The notes under the pieces were generated by a model. It was not told the DNA's origin and did not search any database. It saw only the letters and a program-made list of their open reading frames with translations. A stretch of 64,000 bases of DNA, from contig NC_053041.3 in the NCBI RefSeq assembly GCF_002575655.3, forward strand, positions 120,248,318 to 120,312,317, given 5' to 3'. This stretch comes from Aegilops tauschii subsp. strangulata (taxonomy: Eukaryota; Streptophyta; Magnoliopsida; Poales; Poaceae). A program made the position numbers and the translations under genes. Of the stretch, positions 1 to 12,387 are shown piece by piece (within the stretch, counting starts at the first letter, position 1; each line of letters opens with the position of its first letter).

Positions 1-220
1 CCGCGCCGTTGGATCACAAGAACAGCTATGCATCGTTGGATCGTGGGGCGATCCGCGAGAGGTGATCCTATTGGTTGTGCTCGGCTGCTCGCCCACCACT
101 GACTCCGTAAAAGAAACGTTGTTATTGGGCCCAAAAGGAAACCAAGCTCTGGTTCGTCGAATTGCGTCATTTTTTTGCATCGTTTGCTCTGTTTTTTGTG
201 AACGTGCTGGATCCGTATTT
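1..220. other. Non-genic edge sequence
   Basis: No gene is recognisable here. The short open frame beginning near 62 has no domain and runs into the T-rich tandem repeat that follows. The stretch resembles diffuse repeat-derived DNA of a cereal genome. Confidence 0.4.
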
Positions 221-478
221 TTGCATTGTTTGCTCTGTTTTTTGCATCGTTCTTTTTGTTCTATACAAATGTAAAATGACCAAATTTATAAGGGCTAAAT
301 TTATTTTTATCATGTAAAATGGCCACAAACTATCAAAAAATGGGTCATTTTGCATCGTTTGCTCTGTTTTTTGCATCGTTCTTTTTGTTCTATAAAAATG
401 TAAAATGACCAAATTTATAAGGGCTAAATTTATTTTTATCATGTAAAATGGCCACAAACTATCAAAAACGTGTCATTT
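221..478. repeat. 129-bp direct tandem repeat, two copies
   Basis: Two nearly identical copies begin at 221 and 350, giving a period of 129 bp. Each contains the core tttgctctgttttttgcatc followed by an AT-rich block ending in a run of A. The few differences include ttgcattg against ttgcatcg and ctatacaaa against ctataaaaa. The open frames crossing this region on the minus strand are products of the repeat and not a gene. Confidence 0.85.
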
Positions 479-479
479 T

Positions 480-560
480 AAAAATTGTCTTCTTTTTCTT
501 CTTCTTTTTCTTCTTCTTCTTTTCACACGTGCAATTAGCTTCTTTTTCTTCTTCTTTTCA
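480..560. repeat. CTT/CTTTTT-rich microsatellite
   Basis: A pyrimidine-rich stretch is built from interrupted CTT and CTTTTT units on the plus strand, directly after the 129-bp repeat. No coding potential is visible. Confidence 0.75.
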
Positions 561-1261
561 AACCACCGTTTCCCACGCGTGTACACTCCCGATGCTGCGG
601 TGGATTTGAAAACGGGCTACTAACTTCACATTTGACCCCGTTATTGCCACGGCCAAATAACATGTAGCACTACGGCTATTTAAGCTACATATTGGCATCG
701 GCGCATGCAGGCACGATCGACGCATGCAGGCAGGGTTTGCTGAGTGCATGCATAGCAGGCTTCTGTCCTGGCAGCGCGCGCAGACGTTTAATGCAAGGGA
801 CGGCCCAACGAAACCACGGCCAATGGTCGAACAGCGACACCACCCAACGCGGTACAGTCCAGCGTGGCCCCACTAGTCAGAGTTATGAGGGTTTCTGGCA
901 AGGGAGTGGGGAAAATTGAGCAAAAGTTAAGAGCACGGGGATGAATGAGTAGAGCTAAGGAACGAGGGGCACAAATGTAAGAAACCCTAAAAAACTTTAT
1001 TACTTATACATGTTTTATTAGTCTAACTAAAAGTCTAAAAACTCATGGAATTATAAACCCAACCAAAGAGAGTATTCAGAGTCTCTTTGGTTTGCTGAAT
1101 TTCTAAAAACGCGAGAATAGAACAAACAAAGGAGCCAAATGCATCCAATGTAGGAGAGTAAAACTGTACATAAACAGAGCTTCCCCACACATCCACGCTT
1201 TTCTTAATTGGATTTCCCGTTTGAATCATTTTTCGGCCATTATGAAAGGATCGATATGGTT
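561..1261. other. No gene seen
   Basis: This is moderately GC-rich sequence with a repeated gcatgcagg motif near 703-735, followed by AT-rich sequence from about 960. Open frames are short, overlap on both strands and have no recognisable domain. Confidence 0.4.
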
Positions 1262-1776
1262 GACTAGAGGTGGGGTGAATAGGCAACTACCAATTTTTAG
1301 TTTTTCTTAACAAATTAGGTTAGCAACAAATAGTTTGTCTAGATATGCAACTAGGTGAGCAACCAATGTGATGCTAGCAACAACGACACAAACAAGCAGA
1401 GGATACACCACAAGTAAAGCTTGCTCAAAGTAAAGGTAAAAGTAACCACAAGTGGAGTTGGTGAAGACGAGGATGTGTTACCGAAGTTTCTTCCATTTGA
1501 GGGGAAGTACGTCTCCGTTGGAGCGGTGTGGAGGCATAATGCTCCCCAAGAAGCCACTAGGGCCATCGTATTCTCCTTACGCCCTCACACAATGCGAGAT
1601 GACGTGATTCCGCTAGAGGCGGCAACTGGAACTTTACAAACAAGGTTGGGGCTCTCTCCACAACCCTACAGTATCGCCGTTCCCTCAGGCTCGCAGCCGC
1701 TCGCCCAGTCGTCCTCTATCCACCTCCTTCCTTGGATCTGCGGTGTCCATTGCCACTATAGAATCATCTCAACTGA
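1262..1776. repeat. Dispersed repeat fragment interrupted by the CACTA insertion
   Basis: From memory this resembles abundant, uncharacterised Triticeae repeats (the stretch beginning agaggtggggtgaatag, and gaagacgaggatgtgttacc further in). An open frame from 1421 crosses into the CACTA terminus at 1777, so its last residues are transposon-encoded and it is not a conserved protein. The frame stays open if the sequence on the far side of the CACTA (from 44547) is placed directly after 1776, which fits 1776/44544 being the old target site. The repeat class is not assigned. Confidence 0.4.
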
Positions 1777-1802
1777 CACTAAAAAAATACACTTTCGTGA
1801 TG
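1777..1802 (+). repeat. CACTA left terminal inverted repeat
   Basis: It starts CACTAAAAAAATACAC followed by ttcgtga. It pairs with the inverted right terminus ending at 44543 with small differences, including one missing C after CACTA. The TSD TGA precedes it at 1774-1776. Confidence 0.8.
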
Positions 1803-2473
1803 ATACGTGTTTGTCACAGTAGGTCGTGTTTTCTGTCATGCATGTACATCCATGACAAATTTATGACAGAATCAAGATAGTCATACCTATGCTGTCGTAG
1901 AAGTGTTCCATGACATTGCCAAAATTATCATCACGGAAGTATCCACTTCCATGACGATAAATCGCGCGTCACAGAAGTGCTTTCGTCAAGGGTGACCGAC
2001 ACGTGGCATCCACCGTAACGGAACGCCGTTAAGCTATCGGGTCGGGTTTTGGATCCGATAACCCGTTAATAGCCCCGACCAATGGGGATTTTCCACGTGT
2101 AAAATCATCATTGGCTGGAGGAAACACGTGTCGGCTCATCGTTGGGACAGATGTCATCCACTCATTGGACGGAAGGCGCCTATGATACGTCGACACGTGG
2201 CACGGCCCAACAGAGGCCCATTCCTGTGAAAAGGCCGGCCCGTTTGACTTGGTCAAAAGGTGGCGGGCCGGCCCATGGAAAGCCTGTTAACGGCATGTTC
2301 GCATATAGCCCATTTACAGCCCGCTAACCCAAGGCCCGTTACGCCCTATCCGAATTAGGCCCAGTAGCGTCATCTGGGCCATCCAATATGATTCCAGCCT
2401 GTTTTCACTTCTGGCCCATGTATGGCCCATGACGTCTTTCGGCCCATATGAGGCCCTATGTAACTCTTGGCCT

Positions 2474-2650
2474 ATTAACGGCCCGTGGTGAAACTGGCCC
2501 GTAATGAACAGTGTATCACTTTACACCCATTAACGGCCCATGGTGAAACTGGCCCGTAATGAACAGTGTATCACTTTATACCCATTAACGGCCCGTGGTG
2601 AAACTGGCCCGTAATGAACAGTATATCACTTTATACCCATTAATGGCCCG
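2474..2650. repeat. 55-bp subterminal tandem repeat of the CACTA left arm
   Basis: Copies start at 2474, 2529, 2584 and, partially, 2639, each beginning attaacggccc and containing gtaatgaacagt. GGCCC-rich subterminal repeats of this sort are where CACTA TNPA-type proteins are known to bind. Binding here is inferred. Confidence 0.85.
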
Positions 2651-2966
2651 TTATTCCATTGGGCCGTTTTCAGCCCATGTTATCTTTCGGCCTTCTCTGA
2701 GCCCATTTATTCTTGGGCTCATTTCCAGCATTCGTTTACTTACGACCCGTTACTGTCATTTTCTGCTTGTGGGCCAAATTCAGCCCGTGGTTACAATCGG
2801 CCCGTTTGTGGTCCGTTAATACATTGGGTCGTTTTCATAGCGTCATCAAATATGGCCTATTAACGATGGCCCGTTATGGTCGGCCCATGAACGGACGATT
2901 CCAACTCTAGCCCGTTTACGGCCATAATGCGGCCTGTTATTGGCCCATATTTGGCCAATCAATCAT

Positions 2967-3128
2967 ACGGCCCGTATAAGGCCCATTGATGATACGGCCC
3001 GTAGAAGGCCCATTGTTTCTACGACCCGTAGAAGGCCCATTGTTTCTACGGCCCGTAGAAGGCCCACTGTTTCTACGGCCCGTAGAAGGCCCACTGTTTC
3101 TATGGCCCGTAGGAGGCCCAGTGTCACT
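2967..3128. repeat. 27-bp subterminal tandem repeat (GGCCCGTA...GGCCCA)
   Basis: Six units begin at 2967, 2994, 3021, 3048, 3075 and 3102. Each carries acggcccgta and aggcccattg or close variants. The repeat opens frames on both strands (about 2940-3217) with monotonous peptide repeats, which are not genes. Confidence 0.9.
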
Positions 3129-3411
3129 ATAGTAAATATTAGCCCATGGTTATTGTGGCCTAGTTTTAAAAAATAGGTTATTGCAGCCACTAGCAAACCG
3201 CGGAAAAAGAACTGCACTGACTACAAGCAAACAAATAAATAAGACAACAAGGAAATAAATAAGCAAGCAACTTATGCTAGGCTATCACGGCTATTACACA
3301 TATTACATCCACTGGGCATCAAAGTTCGCCACCAGTGCAAATATAGGGAACAAAGCAGCATATAAACACCGCAGCAAAACAAGTCCAGAACTGAAACCAC
3401 TTCAGAAGAGT

Positions 3412-6310
3412 TCAAGAAACAATATCCTGGGTACCCATAATGTTGGCAAGATGCTTAGCAAGCTTATTAACTTTCTCTTGTTTGGCGCTTAAATCCTCCA
3501 GCGCTTGCTGTTGCACAAGAAAGTACGCATCTGAATTCTGCAGGGACTTCCTCAGTCCTTCGGCTTCTTGCCGAAGCACAGCTGACTGATGCCTTTCAGC
3601 TTGTAGCTGAGACTGAAGAAGCCGAAGTGATTCAGGCAGCGAGTTCGAAGAGCTTGTGCCAGCGGTACTGGCCAGTAACTCGAACACTACATCAACGTAG
3701 GACTGTGGGGTTTTCTCACTGTCTACAAGATCGTTTTTATCACCTTTCTTGGAGACCAACAGGGTTGTCTCACTATCTTGAACCTTATCTGCATTACTTT
3801 CTCTACCATTGCATAGTGGGGTGCTCTTCTCCAATATTCTGTTTGCATACTACAAGAGAAACAAGCAGACACATCACATGTTTAGCTTGTAGTATACGAA
3901 ACTCATTTTGGTAAACCGGTTCAGTAGTAAGGTGGACATGATAACAGCATGAAACAAACATATATCTATGTACTATGGTCACTGTATTGTCCATATCATT
4001 CTAGTTTATGTTCCCTAATCAAGATAGAGACACAGTTCAACTCATATATTTTTAAGACACAGCAGCATAGACAGAATATAAGTGTGAGAAACTACACAGC
4101 ATTGGCAACACTTGTAATGTGCATCACATGAGAGCATAACTGTTTATACAACTTAAACTGAAATCAACATAGAGCAAGAAGTTAGAACAGCAATCCAGTT
4201 AAAGAAATAGGTTTAAAACATACCTGCTGCGCCATTGGAGTTTCAATTGGATCCTTCAAATTCGAAAGTAGTTGGTATGAGTAAATACAGTGATGCAACA
4301 GCAAAGGAGTATGGACCATAGCTACGGAATCTGACCTGAGAACAGTTGCTCTTCTGCTTTAAACGTGGAGTTTGGGTTAGTTGTGGTGGTCTTCGTGCTT
4401 TGGGCACTGCAGTAGCTTTACAAACTGCTCGTGTGGGGGTACTCTGTGGTGGACATGGTGCTTTGTCAACTATAAGTGGGTTACTATCCGCTGGGGTTGC
4501 GGTTAGATGGGTTGTAGCTGGTTCTCTGCCCAACGGTGTAAGTGTGCAATCTGGAAGAGTCTCGATTATGTGTGGTGGGGCTAGTTTGTGGGCCAGTACA
4601 ACCATGGTTCTATCTACATCGACGGGTAGCACTGTCTTTTGTGAAGAATGGGTTTTTGCTCCCTTAGATACTGCCATCACCCCCTCCAATTCAAATGGCT
4701 GATAAACAAGAAAAGAAATTGAACGTACAGACATTGTATGATAGGCAGATGTGGTAATTCACATATATGTTGTCTAACCAAACAGGACAACATGACACAA
4801 TTTCACATATATGATGCCTAACTAAACAGGATAGCATGACACAGTTTCAGATATATAATGGATAACTTAACAGGATATAATGGCATAATTCAACATATGA
4901 TGAGTACCTAAACAGGATGGCATGACAAAACTATATGATATCTTTCTAAAATAGGTTGAGATGAAATAATTCACATACATGTTGTCTAAGTATACAGGAT
5001 GGCATGATATAATTGACATAATTGATTCATATACTAAGCAGCTGGCACTCGCATGTATGATCTCTAAACTAAGCAGATAGAATTCAATATTGTGCATATG
5101 ATGTCTAAACTAAGCAATGCAAGACTCATATGCATCATATGAGAAATATAAACATTGCAACTTAGAGCATACACCTCAGGTGGGATATAGGACTGGTCAT
5201 CTGTCTCTGAATCCTCCTTTGAGGAGCTCCCTGTAACCATCGAGATATATGCTTCAACAGGTACCATTGCCTGCTCTGAAGACCTTGTTTTCACTCCAGA
5301 TTTTTCCATAACCGGCTCAAATGGCTGATACACATGAAGAGTAGTTCAATATACACAGATTGTCGACAAATGGAATACGTAATGAAAAAAAAGATGGCAT
5401 GAGATAATTCACATATATGATGCCTGGCTCCATGGCGGTGCATAATTCACATATATGATAACTGGCTGAAAAACATGGCATTGCATAATTCACATATCTG
5501 ATATAGAAAGCAAACAGGAGGCATTCACACAAAGCATGTCTAATCTAAGCAGATGACATGGCAATGCAAGACACCATATGCATGATATGAGCAATATAAC
5601 CCAGCCAAGTTAGAGCATGCACCTCGGAGGGGGGGGGAATACGACTGGTCATCTCTCTCTGAATCCTCCTATGAGGAGCTATCTGTAACCAGCAAGAAAT
5701 CTGCATCGACAGGTAGCACTGACTGCTCAGAAGACCTTGTTTTCACTCCAGATTTTCCCATGACCGACTCAAATGGCTGATGCACAGGAAGAGTAGATGA
5801 ATGTATAAACATTGTTGACAAATGGAATACATTATGGAAAAAAAATATGGCACAATACAATTCACATATACGATGACTGGCTAAACAGGATGGCATTGCA
5901 TGATTCACGTATATGATGCCTGGCTAAAGAAGATGGCATTGCATAATTCCCATATACTCCCTCCGTTCCTAAATATTTGTCTTTTTAGAGATTTCAAATG
6001 GACTACTACATACGGATGTATATAGACATATTTTAGAGTGTAGATTCACTCATTTTGTTCCGTATGTAGTCACTTGTTGAAATATCTAAAAAGACAGATA
6101 TTTAGGAATGGTGGGAGTATGATATAGAAACCAAACAGGTGGCATTCACACAAAGCAAATCTAAACTAAGCTGATGACATATAAGATGTATAATGTAAGC
6201 AATGCAAGGCGCCATATGCATGATATGACCAACATCAGCATGCCAGGTTAGAGCAAACACCTCAGGTGGTAAACAGGCGTGGTCGGCTCCTTCTGAATCT
6301 CCATCTGAAC
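3412..6310 (-). pseudogene. CACTA TNPA-like second gene, decayed exons
   Basis: A series of minus-strand exons reads leftward. The terminal exon (about 3838-3412) encodes a coiled-coil-like tail rich in Q, L, E and K, ending at a stop at 3412. A 121-codon exon (about 4698-4336) is rich in proline and threonine. A 50-codon exon (about 5324-5175) begins PFEPVMEKSGVKTRSSEQ. A second, degenerate copy of that exon lies at about 5776-5623 and a further short piece ends near 6262. Exon edges fit AG and GT signals. The second exon copy has an in-frame TAG and a C/G homopolymer that changes its length. The similarity to En/Spm second-ORF proteins of cereals is from memory. No TNP2 transposase exon was found alongside. 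Confidence 0.5.
5957..6117. mobile_element. Stowaway MITE
   Basis: It starts CTCCCTCCGTTCC and ends with the inverted form gtgggag, and both sides are flanked by the TA target duplication (5955-5956, 6118-6119). The 161-bp length and the internal hairpin with catacgga/tccgtatg arms fit Tc1/mariner-derived Stowaway elements. It lies within the intron-rich TNPA-like region. Confidence 0.85.
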
Positions 6311-9300
6311 AGTTATCTTCCTATGGAATACAATCTGGAAATGCAGGAGGGGGGGCACTTCGCCCACCATGGAGCGGCGTCTGCATGACATTATATTCGC
6401 ACGCAACGGTCTTCTCTTTTTCTCTACATGTTCAGTACGATTGTGTACAATATCTGACATGCATAATAAAAAAATAGTTAGATTTTGAAAGGCCTAAGGG
6501 GTGCATGCAAAAATCAAGACTGATGGTAGCAAACGAGTGGATGGATCCAAAACTAATGATAGCAGGTAGATTATAGCTTCAGTTTAAAAAGATAAACAAT
6601 GGATCATCTATTGTTTGTTGCCCACCCAACATGAACCACATAGAAGACCCCAGATGAACCAGATAGTAGACAGATACTATTCGTTGCTGGCTCGATATGA
6701 GACCCATGGGCAATTCAAAACTCAAGATTGAACGATAAAGTAGCAGGTAATAATAACCGATGTATAACGTAAGCAAACACGAAAGACTGCGACCTCTCTT
6801 CCGGAACTGTGTAGTCCTCAGGTTCATCTGCTCAGTTGATGATGGTAATGCAGTTGGCGTGGCTGCCGGCAACGGGGAAGATGATCTGAGGCGGTGAAAG
6901 GAAGTCTGCAGGGGGATCTCTGCTGCAGTGAACGCTTCTGTCGATGGTGCACCTCAGGTGGGGTGGATGACGGCACGGCAGGAGCAGGAGCAGGACATAA
7001 CACATAGAGTTTTCTTTGACGCCTATCTGAAAATGAAGTAAATCTGTGAGGGCTCCTTAGAATTGGAGGATTCTATAAACGCAGGGACAAGAAAAACACA
7101 GGAATAGGATAGGAATGCACGTGCAAAACAGAGCATTTGGAAACATAGGATTTCAGTCAACCTGGGTGTTTGGCTCACATGAATTGGAAGAACAGAGGAA
7201 TGGAGAAACAAAGTGATGCGACGTGTGTACAACCTCTTTGGCATAGCCTTGTGGACCTCAACATCATTGGGTTGGACGTGGAGGATGGTGATGATGCTGG
7301 TGTGACTGTCGGAGGCGGGGAAGAAGATCCGAGGCCTCTGGAAACGGCGCCGAGGGTACTGCTCCGCCGTGGTGGACGGTTCCGTCGTTGGAGCAGCTCC
7401 GCTAAGGTGTACGGCGACGAGGCTGAAGCATGGCAAGACATACAACGTTAATCTGAAGTGGGACCCTAATATCATGTGCAATAGATGATGTAAAATACAT
7501 CACCAAAAAGTGCTAGATGTAAAATGCATCAGCCGCGCCACGGCCGCTCCGACAGATGTTGTAAGTACTGTTCACTCTGAACTTAACTGAAGAAAATGAA
7601 CTTCATAGTCGAAACTGAATTTTACTGTCGAAACTAATTGAACTAGTAACAGAGCATTGCAATATATGTTTAGGGCGTTCGAGCACTAGTAGCAGAGAAG
7701 CAGTGATCTAAATCAGCAGACGCTCGAGCAGGGAACGCACTAGCAGAGAGTAAGTCATGCAGTAGCACCGCGAGCGAGTGCTAAAGCAGCAACTCCTGTA
7801 GCTGCCGGAGGTCGTGCAGCAGCAGCAGCACAAGCGAGAGCCAGAGCAGAGCAGCAGCACGAACGAAAGCAGGAGCAGTGCAGCAGCGCGACCGACAGCA
7901 AGAACAGAGCCGCAGCGCGAGCGAGAGCCGGAGCAGCTGCAGCTAGTGCCGTTGTGGAAGTCGCCGCCGAGGAAGCAACGACATGGGGGAGAGACGCCGT
8001 GGATGATGTGGCCAACGACGGCGCCGTCGATGGTGACACGCCATGTCTGCTCGGTATCGAGCACCGGCAGCCCCGTGAGATCGAATAAAAGATAAAATGC
8101 AGCGGTGAGTGCAGAACCTCCTTGGTGGCGCCGAGTTGGCCTCGGCTTCATCGGAGGAATTGGTGAGGGTGCTGCGGTTCCGATGGGGTAGGTCAAGACG
8201 GCGCTGTGGGGATTGAGGTGGCGCGATAGACGAGGCGAACATCGGGGCAGCTCCTTGGAGGTGGAGGACGGGCGGCTGATCCGGCGGGACGACGAGATCG
8301 ACAACGGATCCTCATCCGGTGCGGTGGATGAGGGACGGCGAGCTGTTGCGGTGGACGACGTAGTCGGGGAAGAGTCTCCGGCTAGGCGGCGGTCGGGAGG
8401 CCGACGGAGGAGTGTGGGGTTTCGCGGGTTTTGGCGGCCTCGGTGTACGAATGGGGGGGCAAAGGGGGAGGGGGGAGCCAAGCTTAGGGACGCGCTTGTC
8501 CGAAATGTAGGGTAAGTTACCAGCGTACCCCCACCGGTTTTGACACCGCGACATGGAGCTTCATTTCCGACTGAGGGTAGAAGGGGGATTTCGCGTGTCT
8601 GGGCTGCGGGAGCGATTTCGGATGAGGAGGGAGTTCTCGCGCGCGTCCAAATTTCGGGATAACAAGGCGCGGCGCGGGTTGAAGAAGCAGGAGTTTCAAA
8701 GCAGGTGAGACAAAAGATACACGAGCTTGAAAATTTCGGGATAACAAGGTGCGGATTCCTTGTTCGGCAGAACAAACTTAACGTGTAAAAAAAACAATTC
8801 ATACAAGACACAAGAGAGTCATGTCCACTTTTACTATATTGCTATAGATGCCATTGGAAAAACTACAAGAAAAATGTAAAAAAAATCGGGAGAACAAGAT
8901 TACCCTGCATAGGACCAAATCAATTCGCACTTCCCTCAACAACAACAAAAAACAAATCAATTCCCACCAAAGAAAGAGTAATGTCCCTTTTTATATGATT
9001 ACAGATGCCATGATCTCGAATTTCAATTTTTGAATCCACGTTATGTTGAATTCAAATATATCGTTAGGTGACCTTGCGGTTTATAATTGATGTAGTCGTA
9101 CATTTTGATCTTCCATCATATATGGACATTTTACTCCACCATGTGAACATATATATTGTCGTCTACCATATGGACTAAATTTGAATCAATTTTCCTTATT
9201 TGAATACGATTGTTGTCAAGTTATACAATAATTTAAATATTATCTTGATAACAAAAAACATACATATAGCAGTAATCATATTTCACTATGAACTACATGT

Positions 9301-9426
9301 ACCATACGCTCTCCAATTCATATATTTGTATCCATTTTATGTTGAATTCAAATCATAGTACATTATTGGTCTAGGTAGCGAGATGTTTGGGATAATCAAA
9401 ACCCTGTTTTCATACGTATAATTTTT
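6311..9426. other. Left-arm CACTA interior, no confident gene
   Basis: From 6311 to about 8750 the minus strand could hold further upstream exons of the TNPA-like gene, including GC-rich coding-like pieces around 7180-7440 and 8000-8550. The longest open frame (8811-7708, minus) is low-complexity Ala/Cys/Ser sequence, and similarly long frames exist on the other strand, so I do not call it a protein. From about 8760 to 9426 the DNA is AT-rich with no coding signal. Confidence 0.35.
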
Positions 9427-11440
9427 GGCTGAATTAGGACAAGTTTTGGTATAAGCCTCTTGCAAAACCGGAGATTCTCTCAACAAGCCTCGTGGTTCCG
9501 AGAGGGAACGTGTCACCTTTGTGTGCGAAACGATATACGCTGCCTCCCCCCTGATTTTATATACAGAGGTAACATAGAACTATATGAGTGCCCTGTTAAA
9601 TTTTGGAATTATTTCGGGGTTCATTTGGCCTTTTTATACATTAATTGAGTTTCTGGACTTTTAATGTGCATAATATAAATATGAATTGCATGCACATGCT
9701 CCGGTGCACCAAAGTGGGTTGAAAAATCACATGTGTGTCCTTGGTTGAATTTCTAGGTCCCATGGAAGAAATAAGAATGAAATTCAAACATCTGGGCGTC
9801 ATGACTAGGCCGAGAACATCGAGAAACTTTGATTTTAAATTCATGTAAATCCAAAACTCGCCTGGAAATCATGAAACTTGGCATGGTGTCATGTCATGGC
9901 ACTAACATGTTGTGGTAAAAAATTGGGCCGATTTGGAAGCTTGTGGTTCTAAGAGGGAACGTGCCACCTTTGAGTGTGAAACGATATACGCTGCCCCCCC
10001 TTGAGTTTCTTAACAAAGGCAACATAGAACTACATTAGTGCCCTGTTAAATTTTGGAATTATTTCGGGTTCGTTTGTCGTTTTTTATACATTAATTGAGT
10101 TTCTAGTCATTTAATGTGCATAAGTCAAATTTGAACTACAAGCACATACTCTCGTGCACCAAAGTTGGTTGAAAAATCACATTTGTGTCCTCGGGTGAAT
10201 TTCTAGGTCCCATGCAAGAAATGAGAATAAAATTAAAACATCTGGGCATCGTGGCTCGGCCGAGAACATTGAGAAACTTGGTTTTTTTAAAATTCTTGTA
10301 AATCCAAAACACGTCTGAAAATCATGAAACTTGGCATGGATGTCATGTCATGGTACTACCATGTTGTGGTAAAAAAATTGGCCGAATAGGAACATATTTT
10401 GGTATAAGCTTCTTGCAAACCGAAGCTTCTCTCAAGAAGGCTCGTGGTTCTGAGAGGGAACGTGCCACCTTTGAGTGCGAAACGATATACGTTGTCCCCC
10501 TTGAGTTTATTTACAAAGGCAACATAGAACAACATGAGTGCCCTGTTAAATTTTGGAATTATTCCGGCTTCGTTTGGCCTTATTTACACATTAATTGAGT
10601 TTTTGGTCATTTAATGTGCATAATTCAAATTTGAACTACAAGCACATGCTCCCGTGCACCAAAGTTGGTTGAAAAATCACATTTGTGTCCTCGGGTGAAT
10701 TTCTACTCCCTCCTTCCATCTATATAGGTCCTAATGTGTTTTTCGAGGCTAACTTTGACCAAACGTTACAGCAATAATATATGACATGCAACTTACACAA
10801 AGCATACCTTCAAATTTGTATGTCAAAGGAGCTTCCAATAATATAATTTTCATAGTATACATCTCATGTGCTATTAATCTTGTCAATAGTCAAAGGCTGT
10901 CTTGAAAAACACATTAGGTCCTATATAGATGGAAGGAGGGAGTAGGTCCCATGCAAAAAATGAGAATAAAATTCAAACATCTGGGCATCGTGGCTCGGTC
11001 GAGAACATTGAGAAACTTGGTTTTAAAATCATGAAACTTGGCATGGTGTCATGTCATGGTAGTACCATGCCGTGGTAAAAAAAATTGGCCGAATAGGAAC
11101 AAATTTTGGTATAAGCTTCTTGCAAATCGGAGCTTCTCTCAAGAAGGCTCGTGGTTCTGGGAGGGAACGTGTCACCTTTGTGTGCATAATTCAAATTTGA
11201 AATACAAGCACATGTTCCAGTGCACCAAAGTTGGTTGAAAAATCACATGTGTGTCCTCGGGTAAATTTCTAGGTTCCATGCAAGAAATGGGAATGAAATT
11301 CAAAATTCTGGGCGTCGTGGCTGGGTTGGAAACATTGAGAAACTTAGTTTTTTAATTCCTGTAAATCCAAAACATGCATGAAAATAATGAAACTTGGCTT
11401 GGTGCCATGACATGGCACCAACATGCTGTGGTAAATTTGC
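9427..11440. repeat. Four diverged direct repeat units of about 450-500 bp
   Basis: Unit starts, marked by ggccgaat-like sequence, lie near 9427, 9926, 10380 and 11087. Shared landmarks include gagagggaacgtg, gtgccctgttaaattttgg, gtgcaccaaagt and catgaaacttggcatgg. The third unit is lengthened by a Stowaway MITE (10706-10942) and the fourth has an internal deletion after gtgtcacctttgtg. Short open frames recur at the same place in each unit and are not genes. Confidence 0.85.
10706..10942. mobile_element. Stowaway MITE inside a repeat unit
   Basis: Its ends are CTCCCTCCTTCCATCTATA and the perfect inverted form, with TA on both sides (10704-10705, 10943-10944). In the other repeat units the empty site reads ttctaggtcccatg, so the single TA of the empty site is duplicated here. 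This makes the insertion boundaries unusually secure. Confidence 0.92.
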
Positions 11441-11444
11441 AGTC

Positions 11445-11879
11445 CGATTTGCGAAGGCGCACACATTAACAATCAAGAAAGTCATTTTGGAACAAGTGAT
11501 GTCACGTTACAATCGGAAACACAAGTATTATTGAAACCGTGGGCGTTCTACTTACTAGTACCATTTACGTGCCGCCACGCGTCCCCATTTTTTATTAGCT
11601 AGGAGGCGCCGTGCAGGGTAGCTATTTGAGTACGAGAGGCGTGCGATCAGACCCCTGCGCGTGCTTATCCGAGGGGAGCCCTTTGACCTCCATCTGTCGT
11701 CCACCTCTCTCCCAAGGTCTCCATTAATGGCGCCCGAGCCTCTGTTTAATGGCGTGGCTATGTCTCACTCGACTGAGATTTAAGAGAGAAAAAAGAAAAT
11801 CTAAAAGCACGGATCTTGATGTAAGATCCGACGGACCTATATAGCATCTACTGCGACTTATAGCAAGACTGATGAATAT
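11445..11879. other. No gene seen
   Basis: This stretch holds a short perfect inverted repeat (ggatcttgatgtaagatcc near 11812-11830) and a TATA-like tatatag. It has no supported reading frame, and the boundary with the upstream repeat units is diffuse. Confidence 0.35.
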
Positions 11880-11892
11880 ATAAGGACGATTA

Positions 11893-12233
11893 TTTTTTTT
11901 GATCAAAGAAGGGCTTGCCCCTTTCGATTTTCATTACTAAAAACCAGCACAATTCACAAGAAGTTCAGCACAACTCCAGCCTAACACGAAGGACTAAAAG
12001 CTACCAGATTGAAATCGCAACATCCCAAGAGGCCAACAAAGGCCAAACATCCGCGCTAGAACCCAACATTTCACAACCGACGACACAATCCACATCCTAA
12101 ACCGATTATTACATCAAAAGAAACCAGGAAACTACAGGAAGCCCAGCAGCAACTAGAAGAACAGCAACGCCAGGGTCACCACAACAAGAGTTTTCTTCAT
12201 TCCAGCCTCGCAACATTGATCTTCCACAGAAAG
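11893..12233 (-). mobile_element. 5'-truncated LINE (3' tail, minus strand)
   Basis: The insert begins on the plus strand with a T run, the poly-A tail of a minus-strand element. Identical 13-bp direct repeats ataaggacgatta flank it at 11880-11892 and 12234-12246. The tail reads as TTAGTAATGAAAATCG plus a gggcaagccc motif on the minus strand, which resembles cereal LINE 3' ends. Only 341 bp remain and no ORF is present, as expected for target-primed insertion that stopped early. A SINE is the alternative. Confidence 0.75.
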
Positions 12234-12387
12234 ATAAGGACGATTAATTGTCTTACATAATTAGAAAGATAATTAAAAAAGCCACATGCGGCTACGCCCG
12301 AAATACACAAGGGCAAAAGAAGAAGGAAGACAAGGATCTGGCTCGCTGATCTCTACTTTCTTGATGCGTTGCTGCAGGCCGCGGGAA

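Noticed and set aside
2940..3217. Open frames with repeated Arg-Arg-Pro or Leu-Leu-Arg peptides
   Set aside because: They are direct translations of the 27-bp CACTA subterminal repeat.
7708..8811. 367-codon minus-strand open frame
   Set aside because: It is low-complexity Ala/Cys/Ser sequence, overlaps comparably long frames on the other strand, and has no domain. GC-rich repeat composition explains it.
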